This document shows positions 19,167-28,993 of a stretch of 64,000 bases of DNA, piece by piece. A program made the translations under genes and the position numbers. The notes beneath the pieces are model-generated. The model made no database searches. It was not told the origin of the DNA and saw only the letters and a list, made by a program, of their open reading frames with translations. How positions within the stretch are numbered: the first letter of the stretch is position 1; the number at the start of each line of letters is the position of its first letter. Source of the stretch: CAVZAB01 sp963773155 (GTDB lineage Bacteria > Pseudomonadota > Alphaproteobacteria > Rhizobiales > Beijerinckiaceae); the NCBI GenBank assembly GCA_963773155.1, contig CAVZAB010000006.1:186001-250000 (forward strand), read 5' to 3'.

Positions 19167-20168
19167 ATGAGGTATTTGAGGAGACTAGCGGCGGGCACCG
19201 CCATTTTGGCGCTGGCCGGCATGGCATCGGCGGCGCGGGCCGAGGATAATGTCAGACTGCGACTGAACTGGATGTATTATGGCTCTCATGCCGGCTTCGC
19301 CTATGGCAAGGACAAGGGCTATTACAAGGATGCGGGCATCAATCTCGACATCCGCTCCGGCAACGGTTCTGGTTCTGCCCATCGTCTCGTTGCCAATGGT
19401 GACAGTGATTTTGCCTATGGATCTTGCGGATCGATGGTCAAGCTTGCCTCGCAAGGCGCGCCGCTCGTCTCGGTCGCGGTGATCGATGCGATGGGAACCG
19501 AGGCGGTCATCGTCCGGCCGGATGCTGGAATCAAGGAATTGAAGGATCTGAAGGGCAAGAAACTGCTGACCACCGCCAATGCCGGGGTCAATACGTTCTT
19601 TCCGATTGTTCTCGCCAAAGCCGGGTTGGCCGAAGGCGATATCGGCTTGATCAACGTCCCCGATGCGGCGCTGGTGTCGAGCTATCTGCAGGGTTCTGGT
19701 GGCGCCGTCGGCATGCTTGGCGGTCTCGATGACAAGCCGGCCGAAATCAAGGCCAATGGTGGGGCCGCGCCGGTAACCTTTGCCTATTCCGATTTTGGCG
19801 TGAACCAGGTCGGCTATTGCATCACCACCACCAAGGATACGGTCAAAAACAAGCCCGATCTCGTCAAGCGCTTCGTCCAGGCAACGATGAGATCCTATGC
19901 GGACACCATAAAGAATCCCGATGCCGCCGTTGCATCCATGGCGGATATCGTCGGCGGAACGATGAACGAGGAGCAGGGCAAGGCGCAGGCCAAGGCCGTG
20001 CTCGGTGTGACCATTGCCGTCCTGTTCTCGGCCGCCAACAAGGACAAGAAGCTCGGCCTCAATGTTCCCTCTGACTGGGACGATATGGTCGCGCTGATGA
20101 AGAAATATAACGATCTCGATCCCAAGGCCGATCCGAAATCCTTCTATACGAACGAATTCCTCAATTGA
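19167..20168 (+). CDS. ABC substrate-binding protein, SsuA/NMT1 family
   Basis: The 333-residue periplasmic protein has a signal peptide (residues 1-23, MRYLRRLAAGTAILALAGM...ARA). The mature region opens VRLRLNWMYYGSHAGFAYGKDKGYY, the NMT1/THI5-like signature. Relatives bind nitrate, sulfonates, taurine or pyrimidine precursors; the ligand is not predictable. ATG 19167 follows GGAGGGAG. A strong terminator hairpin follows, so the binding protein should be made in excess over the ATPase and permease downstream. Confidence 0.87.
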   Translation: MRYLRRLAAGTAILALAGMASAARAEDNVRLRLNWMYYGSHAGFAYGKDKGYYKDAGINLDIRSGNGSGSAHRLVANGDSDFAYGSCGSMVKLASQGAPLVSVAVIDAMGTEAVIVRPDAGIKELKDLKGKKLLTTANAGVNTFFPIVLAKAGLAEGDIGLINVPDAALVSSYLQGSGGAVGMLGGLDDKPAEIKANGGAAPVTFAYSDFGVNQVGYCITTTKDTVKNKPDLVKRFVQATMRSYADTIKNPDAAVASMADIVGGTMNEEQGKAQAKAVLGVTIAVLFSAANKDKKLGLNVPSDWDDMVALMKKYNDLDPKADPKSFYTNEFLN

Positions 20169-20180
20169 ATGATGCGACGA

Positions 20181-20217
20181 GAGGGGAAGGCGAAGCATTT
20201 CGCCTTCCTCTTTTTTT
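20181..20217 (+). terminator. Intra-operon terminator/attenuator
   Basis: GAGGGGAAGGCGAA and TTTCGCCTTCCTC form a long stem with a short loop and are followed by seven T residues (20211-20217). It lies between the binding-protein and ATPase genes. Such hairpins let the binding protein be expressed at higher levels than its transporter. Confidence 0.85.
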
Positions 20218-20233
20218 GCAGGGCCTCGCCTGA

Positions 20234-21001
20234 ATGAGCAGTCTGATTGAAATGCGGGGGGTCGAGAAGGTCTATGGCAGGGGTAAAGCCGCGGTTCATG
20301 CCTTCGGTCCGGTCGATCTTGCTATTGAAATAGGCGAATTCATCTCGTTCCTGGGCCCGTCGGGATGCGGAAAATCAACATTGATGCTGATGATCGCCGG
20401 CCTGTTGGAGCTGAGCGCCGGGCAAATTCTCGTCAATGGCGCGCCGGTGCTCGGGCCGCAGACCAATATCGGCATCATGTTCCAGGACAATACGCTCGTT
20501 CCCTGGCGCACGGTGCGCCGCAATATTGCGCTGCAATTGGAGATGCGGGGCCTGTCGCTGACCGCCTATGCGGCGCAGCTGGAAAACCTCTTGAAATCGG
20601 TCCATCTCGAGGATTTTGCCGATCGCTACCCTTACGAACTCTCTGGCGGCATGCAGCAGCGTGCCGCTTTCTGCCAGGCCATGGTCCACGATCCCAAGAT
20701 CGTCCTTCTCGACGAGCCGCTCGGCAAATTGGATGCGATGACGCGCGAGCAGATCCGGACCGACTTGCAGAGTCTCTGGATGCAGAAAAGGCCAACCGTA
20801 ATCTTCGTGACGCATTCGATCGAGGAAGCCGTACAATTATCGAGCAAGGTTGCGGTGATCACACCGCGTCCGGGCCGGCTCGAAACCTTGATCCCGATCG
20901 ATTTGCCATTCCCGCGCGATCTCGAAATAAAGAATTCCCCCGAATTCCTGGGCTATGTTCGGTCCATTCAGGAGATTTTCCATGGCTATGGTGTCCTGTG
21001 A
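20234..21001 (+). CDS. ABC transporter ATPase, SsuB/TauB/NrtD type
   Basis: The 255-residue ATPase has Walker A GPSGCGKST near residue 43, the Q-loop MFQDNTLVPWR, the signature LSGGMQQR, Walker B VLLDEPLGKLD and the switch histidine VTHSIEEAV. It energises the permease that overlaps its 3' end. The start ATG 20234 lies 16 bases after the terminator T-run. Confidence 0.93.
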   Translation: MSSLIEMRGVEKVYGRGKAAVHAFGPVDLAIEIGEFISFLGPSGCGKSTLMLMIAGLLELSAGQILVNGAPVLGPQTNIGIMFQDNTLVPWRTVRRNIALQLEMRGLSLTAYAAQLENLLKSVHLEDFADRYPYELSGGMQQRAAFCQAMVHDPKIVLLDEPLGKLDAMTREQIRTDLQSLWMQKRPTVIFVTHSIEEAVQLSSKVAVITPRPGRLETLIPIDLPFPRDLEIKNSPEFLGYVRSIQEIFHGYGVL

Positions 21002-21797
21002 GGAGAATCGGTCTTTCGGCTGGCTTCGGACGTGGTTCTCGCAATCCTGGATGTTCATTGCATTCTTCGTCGGGTTCTTTCTTGTTTGGGAATATTCGGT
21101 CGTTCTGTTTCACGTTCCCCTTTATATTCTGACGCCGCCGTCGATGGTCGTCAGAAAGGCCTGGGGCGATCTTGATCGCCTCCTCTATTACACGCAGGTG
21201 ACCGGCCTAGAGACCATCCTGGGCTATGTGATTGCCGTGGTGATCGCGATGCCGCTCGGGCTTGCCATCGCGTTTTCGTCAATCTTGCGCCGGACCATCT
21301 ATCCGTTCTTCGTCTGCATTGAGATGGTGCCGAAGATCGCCTTTGCCCCCCTCTTCATCTCCTGGCTCGGCTTTGGTCTTCTGCCGAAGGTTATCATCGT
21401 ATTTCTGGTCTGCTTCTTTCCGATCGTTCTCAACGCCATTCTTGCCTTCAATTCGCTCAGCGACGAACTGACGCGGTTCAGCCGGTCGACCGGCGCCGGT
21501 GTCTGGCGGACGTTTTTCAAGATCCGTCTGCCCGCCGCCATGCCGCAATGTTTCGTCGGTTTCAAATATGCCGGAATCAATGCGACGGTTGGCGCGGCAA
21601 TTGCCGAATTCATCGGCTCGGATCAGGGGCTCGGCTTCTATATTCAGATCGTCACCGGCAACATGCGGCCGGATCTCGCCTTTGCCGGCATCTTCTTTCT
21701 TACCGTCCTCGGGCTTGCACTATTCGGGATGATCACGCTGGCCGAACGCTTGATCATTCCGTGGCATATTTCGGTTAGGCGGGCCGGCGCGTCGTGA
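20982..21797 (+). CDS. ABC permease, SsuC/TauC type
   Basis: The 271-residue membrane protein has six predicted helices and the permease loop NSLSDELTRFSRSTGAGVWRTF near residues 158-179. Its start ATG at 20982 lies inside the ATPase gene (stop 20999-21001), with AGGAG seven bases upstream, so translation is coupled. An in-frame start at 20955 is possible but lacks a ribosome site. Confidence 0.9.
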   Translation: MAMVSCEENRSFGWLRTWFSQSWMFIAFFVGFFLVWEYSVVLFHVPLYILTPPSMVVRKAWGDLDRLLYYTQVTGLETILGYVIAVVIAMPLGLAIAFSSILRRTIYPFFVCIEMVPKIAFAPLFISWLGFGLLPKVIIVFLVCFFPIVLNAILAFNSLSDELTRFSRSTGAGVWRTFFKIRLPAAMPQCFVGFKYAGINATVGAAIAEFIGSDQGLGFYIQIVTGNMRPDLAFAGIFFLTVLGLALFGMITLAERLIIPWHISVRRAGAS

Positions 21798-21888
21798 CGT
21801 CAAGCTTGTCGCAGGCCCGCCTCGCCCCGCCGAATCGATGGTCGAGGCGATCGTGCGAGACAGCAATCGATTTCGCAAGGAATGACCA

Positions 21889-23088
21889 ATGGCCAAGATC
21901 GAAATGCTCCGCTGCATCCTGTTGTCGTCGGCCTATGCGGATGCCGACGACCCGGAAATCAAGGAATGCTTCCCGAACGGTCCCAAGCGCACCATCGGCA
22001 TGGTGGAAATTGCGCTCGACAATGGCGTCACTGGATTGGGGGAGGGTTATCTCGCCGTATTCGCCCCCCACGTTTTCAGGTCGATCGTCGAGCTTTGCCG
22101 CCCCTATGTCTTGGGTATGGACGGCTTCGACATAGCCGGCGTCGTGCGCCGGTTGCGCAGCCTTTGTGATTATTGGTCGCTGCAGGGGGCGGCGCGGCAC
22201 GTAATCAGCGCTTTCGAGACGGCGCTTCAGGACGCCAAGGGCAAGAGCCTGGGATGTCCGGTCTACGAACTTATCGGCGGCGCCAAGGCCAACTCCATCG
22301 CGATCTACGGCAGCGGCGGATGCTGCAATTCCAAGCCACAATTCCTGCGCGAATTTGCGCTTCTCGAATCCAAGGGCATCACCCTCTACAAAATCCGGTC
22401 GGTCGGGCGCGATATCTACAGGACCGCCTGGGTGCTCGACGAGGCGGCACGTCGGGGCATACAGGTTGGCGTCGACATGTGCCAAAACCTCGCCGATCCG
22501 CCGCAGGCGGTCGACGATGTCGTAACGTTTGTCGATAAGGTTCACGCCCTCACCGAGAACCGCATGATTTTTCTCGAGGAGGCGATCGGGCCGGATAGTC
22601 CGGAAGGTTTCAAGGAGTTGCGCCGCCGGATCGATGTGCCGGTCTATGGCGGCGAGATCATTACGACGCCCAAGGAAATGATCGAGCGGATGCGAAACGG
22701 CGTTTATGACGCGGTTCAGCCCGACGCTTCCGTGATCGGCGGCATATCGGCGGTGATGGCGATTTTCGAAGCAAGCCGGCAATATCATACCAAGGTGGTC
22801 GTGCATGCCTGGGGTGGTGCCGCGGCCATTATGGCGAGCTATCATGCGGCTTTTGCGGCTGGCGGAGAACTGGTCGAGTTTCCAATGCTGGCTTTTCCGC
22901 TCGGCGAAGACATGCTCGCCGACCAGGCTCGCATTGCCGCCGGCCGGCTTGTCAAGCCGACAATGCCCGGTTTGGGACTGACTTTCAACGCCGCGATCGA
23001 AGCGCGCTATCCATTCGACGAAAGCGCCGTCTATTCCTGCGTGCTCAATGATTGGGGCCCGCCCAGCGACGATTATTGGCGACGTTGA
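21889..23088 (+). CDS. Enolase-superfamily (mandelate racemase/muconate lactonizing) enzyme
   Basis: The 399-residue protein has the metal ligands of the superfamily: Asp196 (GVDMCQN), Glu230 or Glu231 (FLEEAIG) and Glu256 (YGGEIIT). The catalytic elements include a Lys-x-Arg pair near 168-170 (YKIRS), Asp279 (VQPDAS) and His306 (VVHAWGG). The Lys/His arrangement fits acid-sugar dehydratases or racemases more than muconate cycloisomerases. With the DapA-like lyase and SDR it could form a dehydration/cleavage route for the ligand of the SsuABC-type transporter; the substrate is unknown. Confidence 0.85.
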   Translation: MAKIEMLRCILLSSAYADADDPEIKECFPNGPKRTIGMVEIALDNGVTGLGEGYLAVFAPHVFRSIVELCRPYVLGMDGFDIAGVVRRLRSLCDYWSLQGAARHVISAFETALQDAKGKSLGCPVYELIGGAKANSIAIYGSGGCCNSKPQFLREFALLESKGITLYKIRSVGRDIYRTAWVLDEAARRGIQVGVDMCQNLADPPQAVDDVVTFVDKVHALTENRMIFLEEAIGPDSPEGFKELRRRIDVPVYGGEIITTPKEMIERMRNGVYDAVQPDASVIGGISAVMAIFEASRQYHTKVVVHAWGGAAAIMASYHAAFAAGGELVEFPMLAFPLGEDMLADQARIAAGRLVKPTMPGLGLTFNAAIEARYPFDESAVYSCVLNDWGPPSDDYWRR

Positions 23089-23104
23089 AGCGGGGAGGGC
23101 GTGC

Positions 23105-23142
23105 GGGCTGCCGGGCGGGCTGCCGGGCTGCCGGGCTTGCGG
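23105..23142. repeat. Short imperfect tandem GGGCTGCCG repeat
   Basis: Three to four imperfect copies of GGGCTGCCG(GGC) lie in the gap between the enolase-superfamily gene and the SDR gene. No function is suggested; it may be a slippage product. Confidence 0.4.
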
Positions 23143-23200
23143 CGACGCCTCCAGGGCCTATAGTGCGCGGGTTAGTTGAGACGCGCTTGACGGGCGAGGG

Positions 23201-23950
23201 ATGACAGGACTGAGCGGCAAGGTTGCCTGGGTGACGGGCGCGGGCAGCGGGATTGGCGAGGCGGCGGCGCGCGCCCTCGCCGAGGCCGGCGCTGTTGTCG
23301 CGCTGACCGGGCGGCGCAAGGACAGGCTCGAAGCGGTGGCGGCAGCGATCGTGGGTGCCGGCGGGCGGGCGCTGGTTGAGCCGGGCGACGTGATGGACAA
23401 GGCCATGGCGCCGGCGGTCGCTGGCCGGATAAAGGCGGTGACCGGAAGGCTCGATATTCTCGTCAACAATGCCGGCCTCAATATTCGCGAGCGAAGCTTC
23501 GCCGAATTGGTGCCGGAAGCCGTTGACCATGTCCTTTGCGCCAATCTCAACGGTGCCTATTACACGCTGCTCGCGGTTCTGCCGCTGATGCGCGCGCAGC
23601 ACGAAGGCGTGATCATCCATACCGCGTCCTGGGCCGGCAAATATGTCTCGCCGCTGAGCGGCTCGGCCTATACCGCTGCAAAGACGGCGCTGATCGCGCT
23701 CAGCCAAAGCCTCAACATGGAGGAATTCCAACACGGCATCCGCTCCTGCGTCCTCTGCCCGCAGGAGATCGCGACTCCCATTCTCGAAGCGCGCCCGGTC
23801 AAGGTTACGCCGGAAGAGCGGGCCCGCATGCTGCAACCCGAAGACCTGGCCAACCTTATCGTCTATGTGGCTTCGCAGCCGCCGCATGTCTGCATCAACG
23901 AAGTCACGATCAGCCCGACCTGGAACCGTTCCTATTTGCGCCCGCTCTAA
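23201..23950 (+). CDS. Short-chain dehydrogenase/reductase
   Basis: The 249-residue SDR has the cofactor motif TGAGSGIGEAAARAL near residue 12, NNAGLNI near residue 88 and the catalytic YTAAK with an upstream serine-bearing strand (IIHTASWAGKY). The substrate is unknown. It is the last gene of the island and converges on the dipeptide ABC ATPase gene 10 bases away. Confidence 0.88.
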   Translation: MTGLSGKVAWVTGAGSGIGEAAARALAEAGAVVALTGRRKDRLEAVAAAIVGAGGRALVEPGDVMDKAMAPAVAGRIKAVTGRLDILVNNAGLNIRERSFAELVPEAVDHVLCANLNGAYYTLLAVLPLMRAQHEGVIIHTASWAGKYVSPLSGSAYTAAKTALIALSQSLNMEEFQHGIRSCVLCPQEIATPILEARPVKVTPEERARMLQPEDLANLIVYVASQPPHVCINEVTISPTWNRSYLRPL

Positions 23951-23959
23951 ATTTGGCGT

Positions 23960-25579
23960 TCAGATCGCGGCGAGCGCTTCCGGCCGCTTGGCCAGGACCT
24001 CATCAAGCCAATCAACCCGCATTTCCGGCACCGAAGCGAGCAACTTTTCCGTATAGGGATGGAAGGGCGGCGCGAAAATCTCGACGGTTGGCCCCTGCGC
24101 GATGATTTCGCCTTTCAGCATGACGGCGGTGCGATGGGCGATGCGCCGGACGATGCCGAGATCGTGGGTAATGAACAAATAGGCGAGGCCGAGTTCGTCC
24201 TGCAGGCGCTTCAGCAATTTGAGGATTTCGTCGGCGACCAGCGGATCGAGGGCGGAAGTCGGTTCGTCGCAAATGACCAGGTCGGGTTCAGCGGCAAGGG
24301 CCCTTGCAATGCATACCCGCTGCTTCTGGCCGCCCGACAGGGCGGTGGGCAGCCGTTCGGCATAGTCCTGCGGCAGTCCGACGAGCCCGAGGAGCTCGAG
24401 TACCCTGGCGCGGACCTCTGCCGGGGGGCGGTTGAAATAGAAAGCGACCGGACGGCCGATAATATTGGCGAGCGTCTGACGCGGGTTCAAAGCGACATCG
24501 GGCTGCTGGTAGATGAACTGGATTCCGCGCAGATCCTGCCGGTCGCGTTCGGCGAGCGTCGGGGGCAGGCTGCGGCCATGGTAGCGCACGTCGCCGGAGC
24601 GGCGCGGCAAAAGGCCGACCACGAGGCGGGCAAGCGAACTCTTGCCCGAGCCCGATTCACCGACGACCGCCACGGTTTCGCCGCGGGCAACCGAGATCGT
24701 CGCATTCTTGACCGCGATGAACGTGTCATAGGCACCGACCGCGTTTTCGACCGACAGTACCGTTTCGCCGCGCTTTCCCTCGTCCTCGACCGACAATTTG
24801 TCAGCTGCCTTGCGCTCGGCAACCAGTGCTGCCGTATAGGGTTGGGCTGGCCGAATCAGAATCTGTTCGGTCTCGCCGATCTCAATCATCTTGCCGTGCC
24901 GCAGGACCATAATGCGATCGGCGACCTGGGCAACAACCGCAAGATCATGGGTGATATAGAGCGCGGCGGTGCGATACTCGTGAATCAGCTTCTTGAGGAG
25001 GGCCAGAACCTCGATCTGGGTCGTCACGTCGAGCGCGGTCGTCGGCTCGTCGAGGACGAGAATATCGGGGCGGCAGGACATCGCCATCGCGGCCATGGCG
25101 CGTTGCAATTGCCCGCCGGATACCTGGTGTGGATAACGACGACCGAAAGTGTCGGGGTCTGGGAGGTCGAGGGCGCGAAATAATTCGAGCGCCCAGGCTT
25201 GCGCTTCCGCCGGCTTCATGAGGCCATGCTGCAACGGCATTTCGCAGACCTGGTCCATCAGCCGGTGGGCTGGGTTGAAGGAGGCAGCAGCGCTCTGGGC
25301 AATATAGGCGATGCGGTGTCCGCGCACTTCGCGGCGCCCGTCATAGGGCAATTCGCGAACTTTGAGGTCATCGATGACGACATTGCCGCCAGTGATCCGG
25401 CAGCCGGCCCGGGCATAGACCATCGAAGCAAGTCCGATGGTCGATTTGCCGGCGCCGCTTTCGCCGATCAGGCCGAGCACTTCGCCACGCTTGAGCTCGA
25501 GCGAGACATTGTCGACGAGGACCACGCCGGAGATCGTCTCGACGCGTAGATTTTCGACCCGCAAGACCTCGTCGCCCAT
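23960..25579 (-). CDS. Dipeptide/oligopeptide ABC transporter, fused double ATPase
   Basis: The 539-residue protein is two DppD/DppF-like ATPases in tandem. The first half has GESGAGKSTIG, VSGGQLQRA and LVLDEPTTALD; the second has GESGSGKSSLA, LSGGQKQRV and VICDEPTSALD. Each half ends with an oligopeptide-type C-terminal extension (PYTAAL, HPYTEKLL). It energises uptake by the upstream permeases. ATG 25579 was chosen because it overlaps the DppC-like stop and fits the family start; in-frame upstream sequence is the permease tail. It is the only intact gene of its operon. Confidence 0.92.
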   Translation of the reverse strand: MGDEVLRVENLRVETISGVVLVDNVSLELKRGEVLGLIGESGAGKSTIGLASMVYARAGCRITGGNVVIDDLKVRELPYDGRREVRGHRIAYIAQSAAASFNPAHRLMDQVCEMPLQHGLMKPAEAQAWALELFRALDLPDPDTFGRRYPHQVSGGQLQRAMAAMAMSCRPDILVLDEPTTALDVTTQIEVLALLKKLIHEYRTAALYITHDLAVVAQVADRIMVLRHGKMIEIGETEQILIRPAQPYTAALVAERKAADKLSVEDEGKRGETVLSVENAVGAYDTFIAVKNATISVARGETVAVVGESGSGKSSLARLVVGLLPRRSGDVRYHGRSLPPTLAERDRQDLRGIQFIYQQPDVALNPRQTLANIIGRPVAFYFNRPPAEVRARVLELLGLVGLPQDYAERLPTALSGGQKQRVCIARALAAEPDLVICDEPTSALDPLVADEILKLLKRLQDELGLAYLFITHDLGIVRRIAHRTAVMLKGEIIAQGPTVEIFAPPFHPYTEKLLASVPEMRVDWLDEVLAKRPEALAAI

Positions 25580-25581
25580 AG

Positions 25582-26420
25582 CTACATCTCCGCCGAGGCC
25601 CCGGAGGGCCGCGAATTGATCGACAGAATCCAGTCGACGACGAGATTGACGCCCGATCGTCATGACGGCGATGGCAATGGCCGGCCAGAGCGGCGCGAAC
25701 ATGCCGAAATTGATCGCTTGGGCGTTGTCGCGCACCATGCCGCCCCAGTCCGCATAGGGCGGCTGGATGCCGAGCCCGAGGAAGCTAAGCCCGGCGACGA
25801 ACAGGAAGTTGAAACAGAAGCGCAGGCCGAATTCGGCGATCAGCGGCGGCGCCGCATTGGGCAGGATTTCGCGAGCGCATCACCCAGACCAGGCCCTCGC
25901 CGCGCAATTTGGCGACTTCGACATATTCGAGAACCGCGAGATTCATGGCGACCGCACGAGCGAGCCGGAAGACACGGGTCGAGTCGAGGATCGCGATGGT
26001 CAGGATGAGAACCGGAATCGAGGAACCGAAAACCGACAGAATGATCAGCGCCGAAATCAACAGGGGAATCGACAAGATGACATCGACAAGGCGCGACAGG
26101 ACCATGTCGATTTTTGGCCCGCCGACCGCGGCAAGAAAGCCGAGAGTTGTTCCGATGAAGAACGACAGAATTGTTGTCAAGAGTGCGACGCCGATGGTCA
26201 TGCGTGCGCCGTAGATCAGGCGCGAGAGCATGTCGCGACCGATATTGTCGGCCCCGAGCAGCAAGTCCCCGGATGGCGGGTCCCAGGTGCCGCCGACCGA
26301 TTCAGACTGGCTGTAGGGTGCAAGCCACGGCGCAAAGAAAGCGACGAGAAGATAAAGAGTAATGATCGCCAATCCGACCCAGGCCGAAAGTGAAGGCTTG
26401 TGCCCGAAAATGCGCATCAT
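25582..26420 (-). pseudogene. Dipeptide ABC permease, DppC type, two one-base insertions
   Basis: It encodes a DppC-like permease beginning MMRIFGHKPSLSAW, with LLLGADNIGRDMLSRLIYGAR and the EAA-like segment. Near 25873 an extra base moves the frame (expected REILPNAAPPLIAEFG), and near 25653 another moves it again (expected TIGVNLVVDWILSIN). After removing both, 278 residues end at TAG 25582-25584, overlapping the ATPase start. This is normal length. The lesions may be real decay or consensus errors. Confidence 0.8.
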
Positions 26421-27372
26421 CTATCGCGGCTTTCGTAGACGAGGGTTGACGAGGATTGCGAGAATGTCGGCGAGCGTGTTGAGGCCGACGAAGGCGCCAG
26501 CAAAAATCAGGCCGCAGGCCTGCACGACCGGCACGTCGCGCTTGGAGACGGCGTCGACCATCTATTGACCGATGCCGGGATAGACGAAGACGATCTCAAT
26601 CACGACGACGCCGACGATCAGATAGGCGAGGTTCAGAGCGACGACCGAGATGATCGGTGCCGCGGCGTTGGGCAGGGCGTGGTTCAAAATGACGCGCGAG
26701 CGCGATAGACCCTTGAGGAAGGCCATCTCGATATAGGGCTTCGACATGATCGAGAGGACGGAAGTGCGCGTCATCCGCAGCATGTGCGCGGTCGACCAAC
26801 ATGGTCAGCGTCAAGCGCCGGCAAAGTGGTAACATAGAATCGCTCGGCAAGGCCCATTTCGGGAAAGACGGTCGAAAGCGAGGGAAACCAGCTCATTGTC
26901 GACGGCGAAAAAACAGAATGAGCAGATAGGCGATGAAGAATTCCGGCACCGAGATCGCCATCAGCGTCAGAATGTTGGCAAGTTGGTCGACGAGCTTCCC
27001 TTCGTTGATGGCCGCAACAATGCCAAGTCCGACCGCCAGCGGAACGGCGATCATCGCCGCATAGCTCGCCAGGAACAGAGTGTTGACGAATTGTGGCCTG
27101 ACTTCATCGATGATGATGCGGTCATTGGTGAGAGCAACGCCGAAATCGCCGCGAACCGCGCCGAACAACCATGCGAAATAGCGGACATAGGCCGGCCGAT
27201 CGAGGCCGAGCTCGTGACGGAACACCTTCAGGGCGTCCGGGGTGGCACCTTGACCGAGAACCGCGCTGGCGACGTCGCCCGGCAGGATCTCAGTCGCGGC
27301 AAAAATCAAAACGCTCACGGCGAGCAGCGTCAGGACCCCGAGAGCGGCCCGTGTCGCGATGATGCGCAACAC
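26421..27372 (-). pseudogene. Dipeptide ABC permease, DppB type, nonsense codon and several frameshifts
   Basis: The first 155 codons read as DppB (ATEILPGDVASAVLGQGATP, ISVPEFFIAYLLILFF). After that the protein is scattered over frames: indels near 26895, 26885, 26815 and 26790. Then the stretch LNHALPNAAAPIISVVALN is cut by TAG at 26562-26564 inside YPGIGQ-*-MVDAVSKRD, where relatives have Leu. The final part ends at 26421, abutting the DppC start. The GTG start at 27372 has GGGAGAA upstream. With five lesions this looks like a genuine pseudogene or a badly resolved stretch. Confidence 0.8.
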
Positions 27373-27450
27373 GGATCAGTTCTCCCACTTCAGGAAACGG
27401 CCGTTTTTGGGGTCAAGCAAACCAGCCCTTTTCGGCAATCCGGTTATCGT

Positions 27451-28993
27451 TCAGTCGTAGCGTGCATGCGGCGCGGTGCCCATGACCTTCTTGGAATAAC
27501 CGTCGAGATAGTCGCTGATCGCAAAGCAGATCATGCCGCCATCGTCCGAAATCATCTCCTGGCGTCGGAGTACATCTCCCTGCGCTTGCCTCTCGTCGAG
27601 TTCGGCGCGCGCTGCCATGACGATCTTGTCGAACTCGGGCGCTTCCAGTTGCGTGTCGTTCCAGGTGAGCCGGTTGTTGGAAGCTTGCGAGAGCTACAGT
27701 CGACCGTCGGGCGGCGGCCCCAATAGACGGCGCAGAACGGCACCTTCAGCCAGACATTGTCCCAGTAGCCGTCGGCGGCCACCTTCTTGACGTCGAGGTC
27801 GATGCCAGCCTTCTTCAGCGACTCCTGGTAGAGTTGGGCGCAATCAACTGCCGAATCCCAAGCGCCCTCGGAGGTCTGCAGCTCCAGCTTCGCATTGCTA
27901 AGCCCGGCCTTCTTGAAATGGAAGGCGGCCTTGTCCGGATCGTAGGGGCGCTGCGGCATGGCCTTGTTGTAATAGGGATAAAACGCATCGAGCGTGTGTC
28001 GTTGCCCGCTGTCGCAAAACCAGTGAAGACCGTGTCGATGATCTTCTGGCGGTCGATCCCGTATTTCAGGGCGAGACGCAGATCCTTGTTGTCGTAGGGC
28101 GAATCGGTGACGCGCGCGACAAAGCAATAGCGGTTGCCGGTGCCTTCGGTGCGCACGATGTTGAGCTTCGGATCCTTCATGAGGAGCTTTACAGTGCGCG
28201 CATCGAGACGGTTGGCAGCGTCGATCTGGCCTGATTGCAGAGCCGAGGTTCGGGCCGTCTTGTCGGTGATGTAGCGGATTTCAACCGTGTCGAAATTGGC
28301 CCGGTCCTTCTTCCAGTAATCGCTTTTGCGCTTAAGCACGACGCGCACGCCCGGCTCGAACGTCTCGAGCGAATAGCCGCCGGTGCCGTCCGGCTTGGAC
28401 CATTCGGTGAAACCATTCGGGACGACCATGAGATGGTAGTCGGAAAGGACATAGGGAAGGTCTGCGTTGCCATCGCTAAGAGTAATCTGCAGCTGGTTGG
28501 GGGACAGCTTCTTGATTTCCTTGATCTGGGCGAGAATGCCCTTGGCCGGCGACTTCGTCTCGCCGGGATGCAGGTTGATCGAATAGATGATGTCGTCGGC
28601 ATCGAGCGTCTTGCCGGAGCTGAACTTGACACCCTTGCGGACGTTGAAGATCCATTCGGTGGCACCGGGCTTGGTCTCCCAGCTCTCCAGCAGTTCGCCC
28701 TCCGCCTTGCCGGCATTGTTGATTTCGACAAGCCCGTTCATGAGGGCCAGACCGTAGGCAATCGGAATCGAATCGGCATAGGTGCGCGGGTCAAGCGAAT
28801 CGCTCGGGCCGCCGCCCTCCATGCCGATCCGGAACGTGCCACCCTTCTTGGGGGTTTCGGCGAGGGCTGGCCCCGCCAGGAGCACCGGGCCGGATGCAGC
28901 CCCGGCGCCGATCGCGGCAATTCCTGCCAGGAAATCGCGGCGCGACATGCCGCCCTTCGCATAGATGGCTTGGAGCTTGTCGAGTTCAGTCAT
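27451..28993 (-). pseudogene. Dipeptide ABC substrate-binding protein (family 5), frameshifted
   Basis: This is a DppA/OppA-like periplasmic protein with a Tat-type signal (SRRDFLAGIAAIGAGAASG at residues 17-35) and family blocks EGELLESWETKPGATEWIFNVRKG and LRLALKYGIDRQKIIDTV (shown in part). Frameshifts occur near 28000, 27697 and twice around 27590. Downstream parts such as AFYPYYNKAMP and EMISDDGGMICFAISDYLDGY continue the protein to TGA 27451. The start ATG 28993 follows GGAGGG. It heads the minus-strand peptide transporter operon. Confidence 0.82.
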
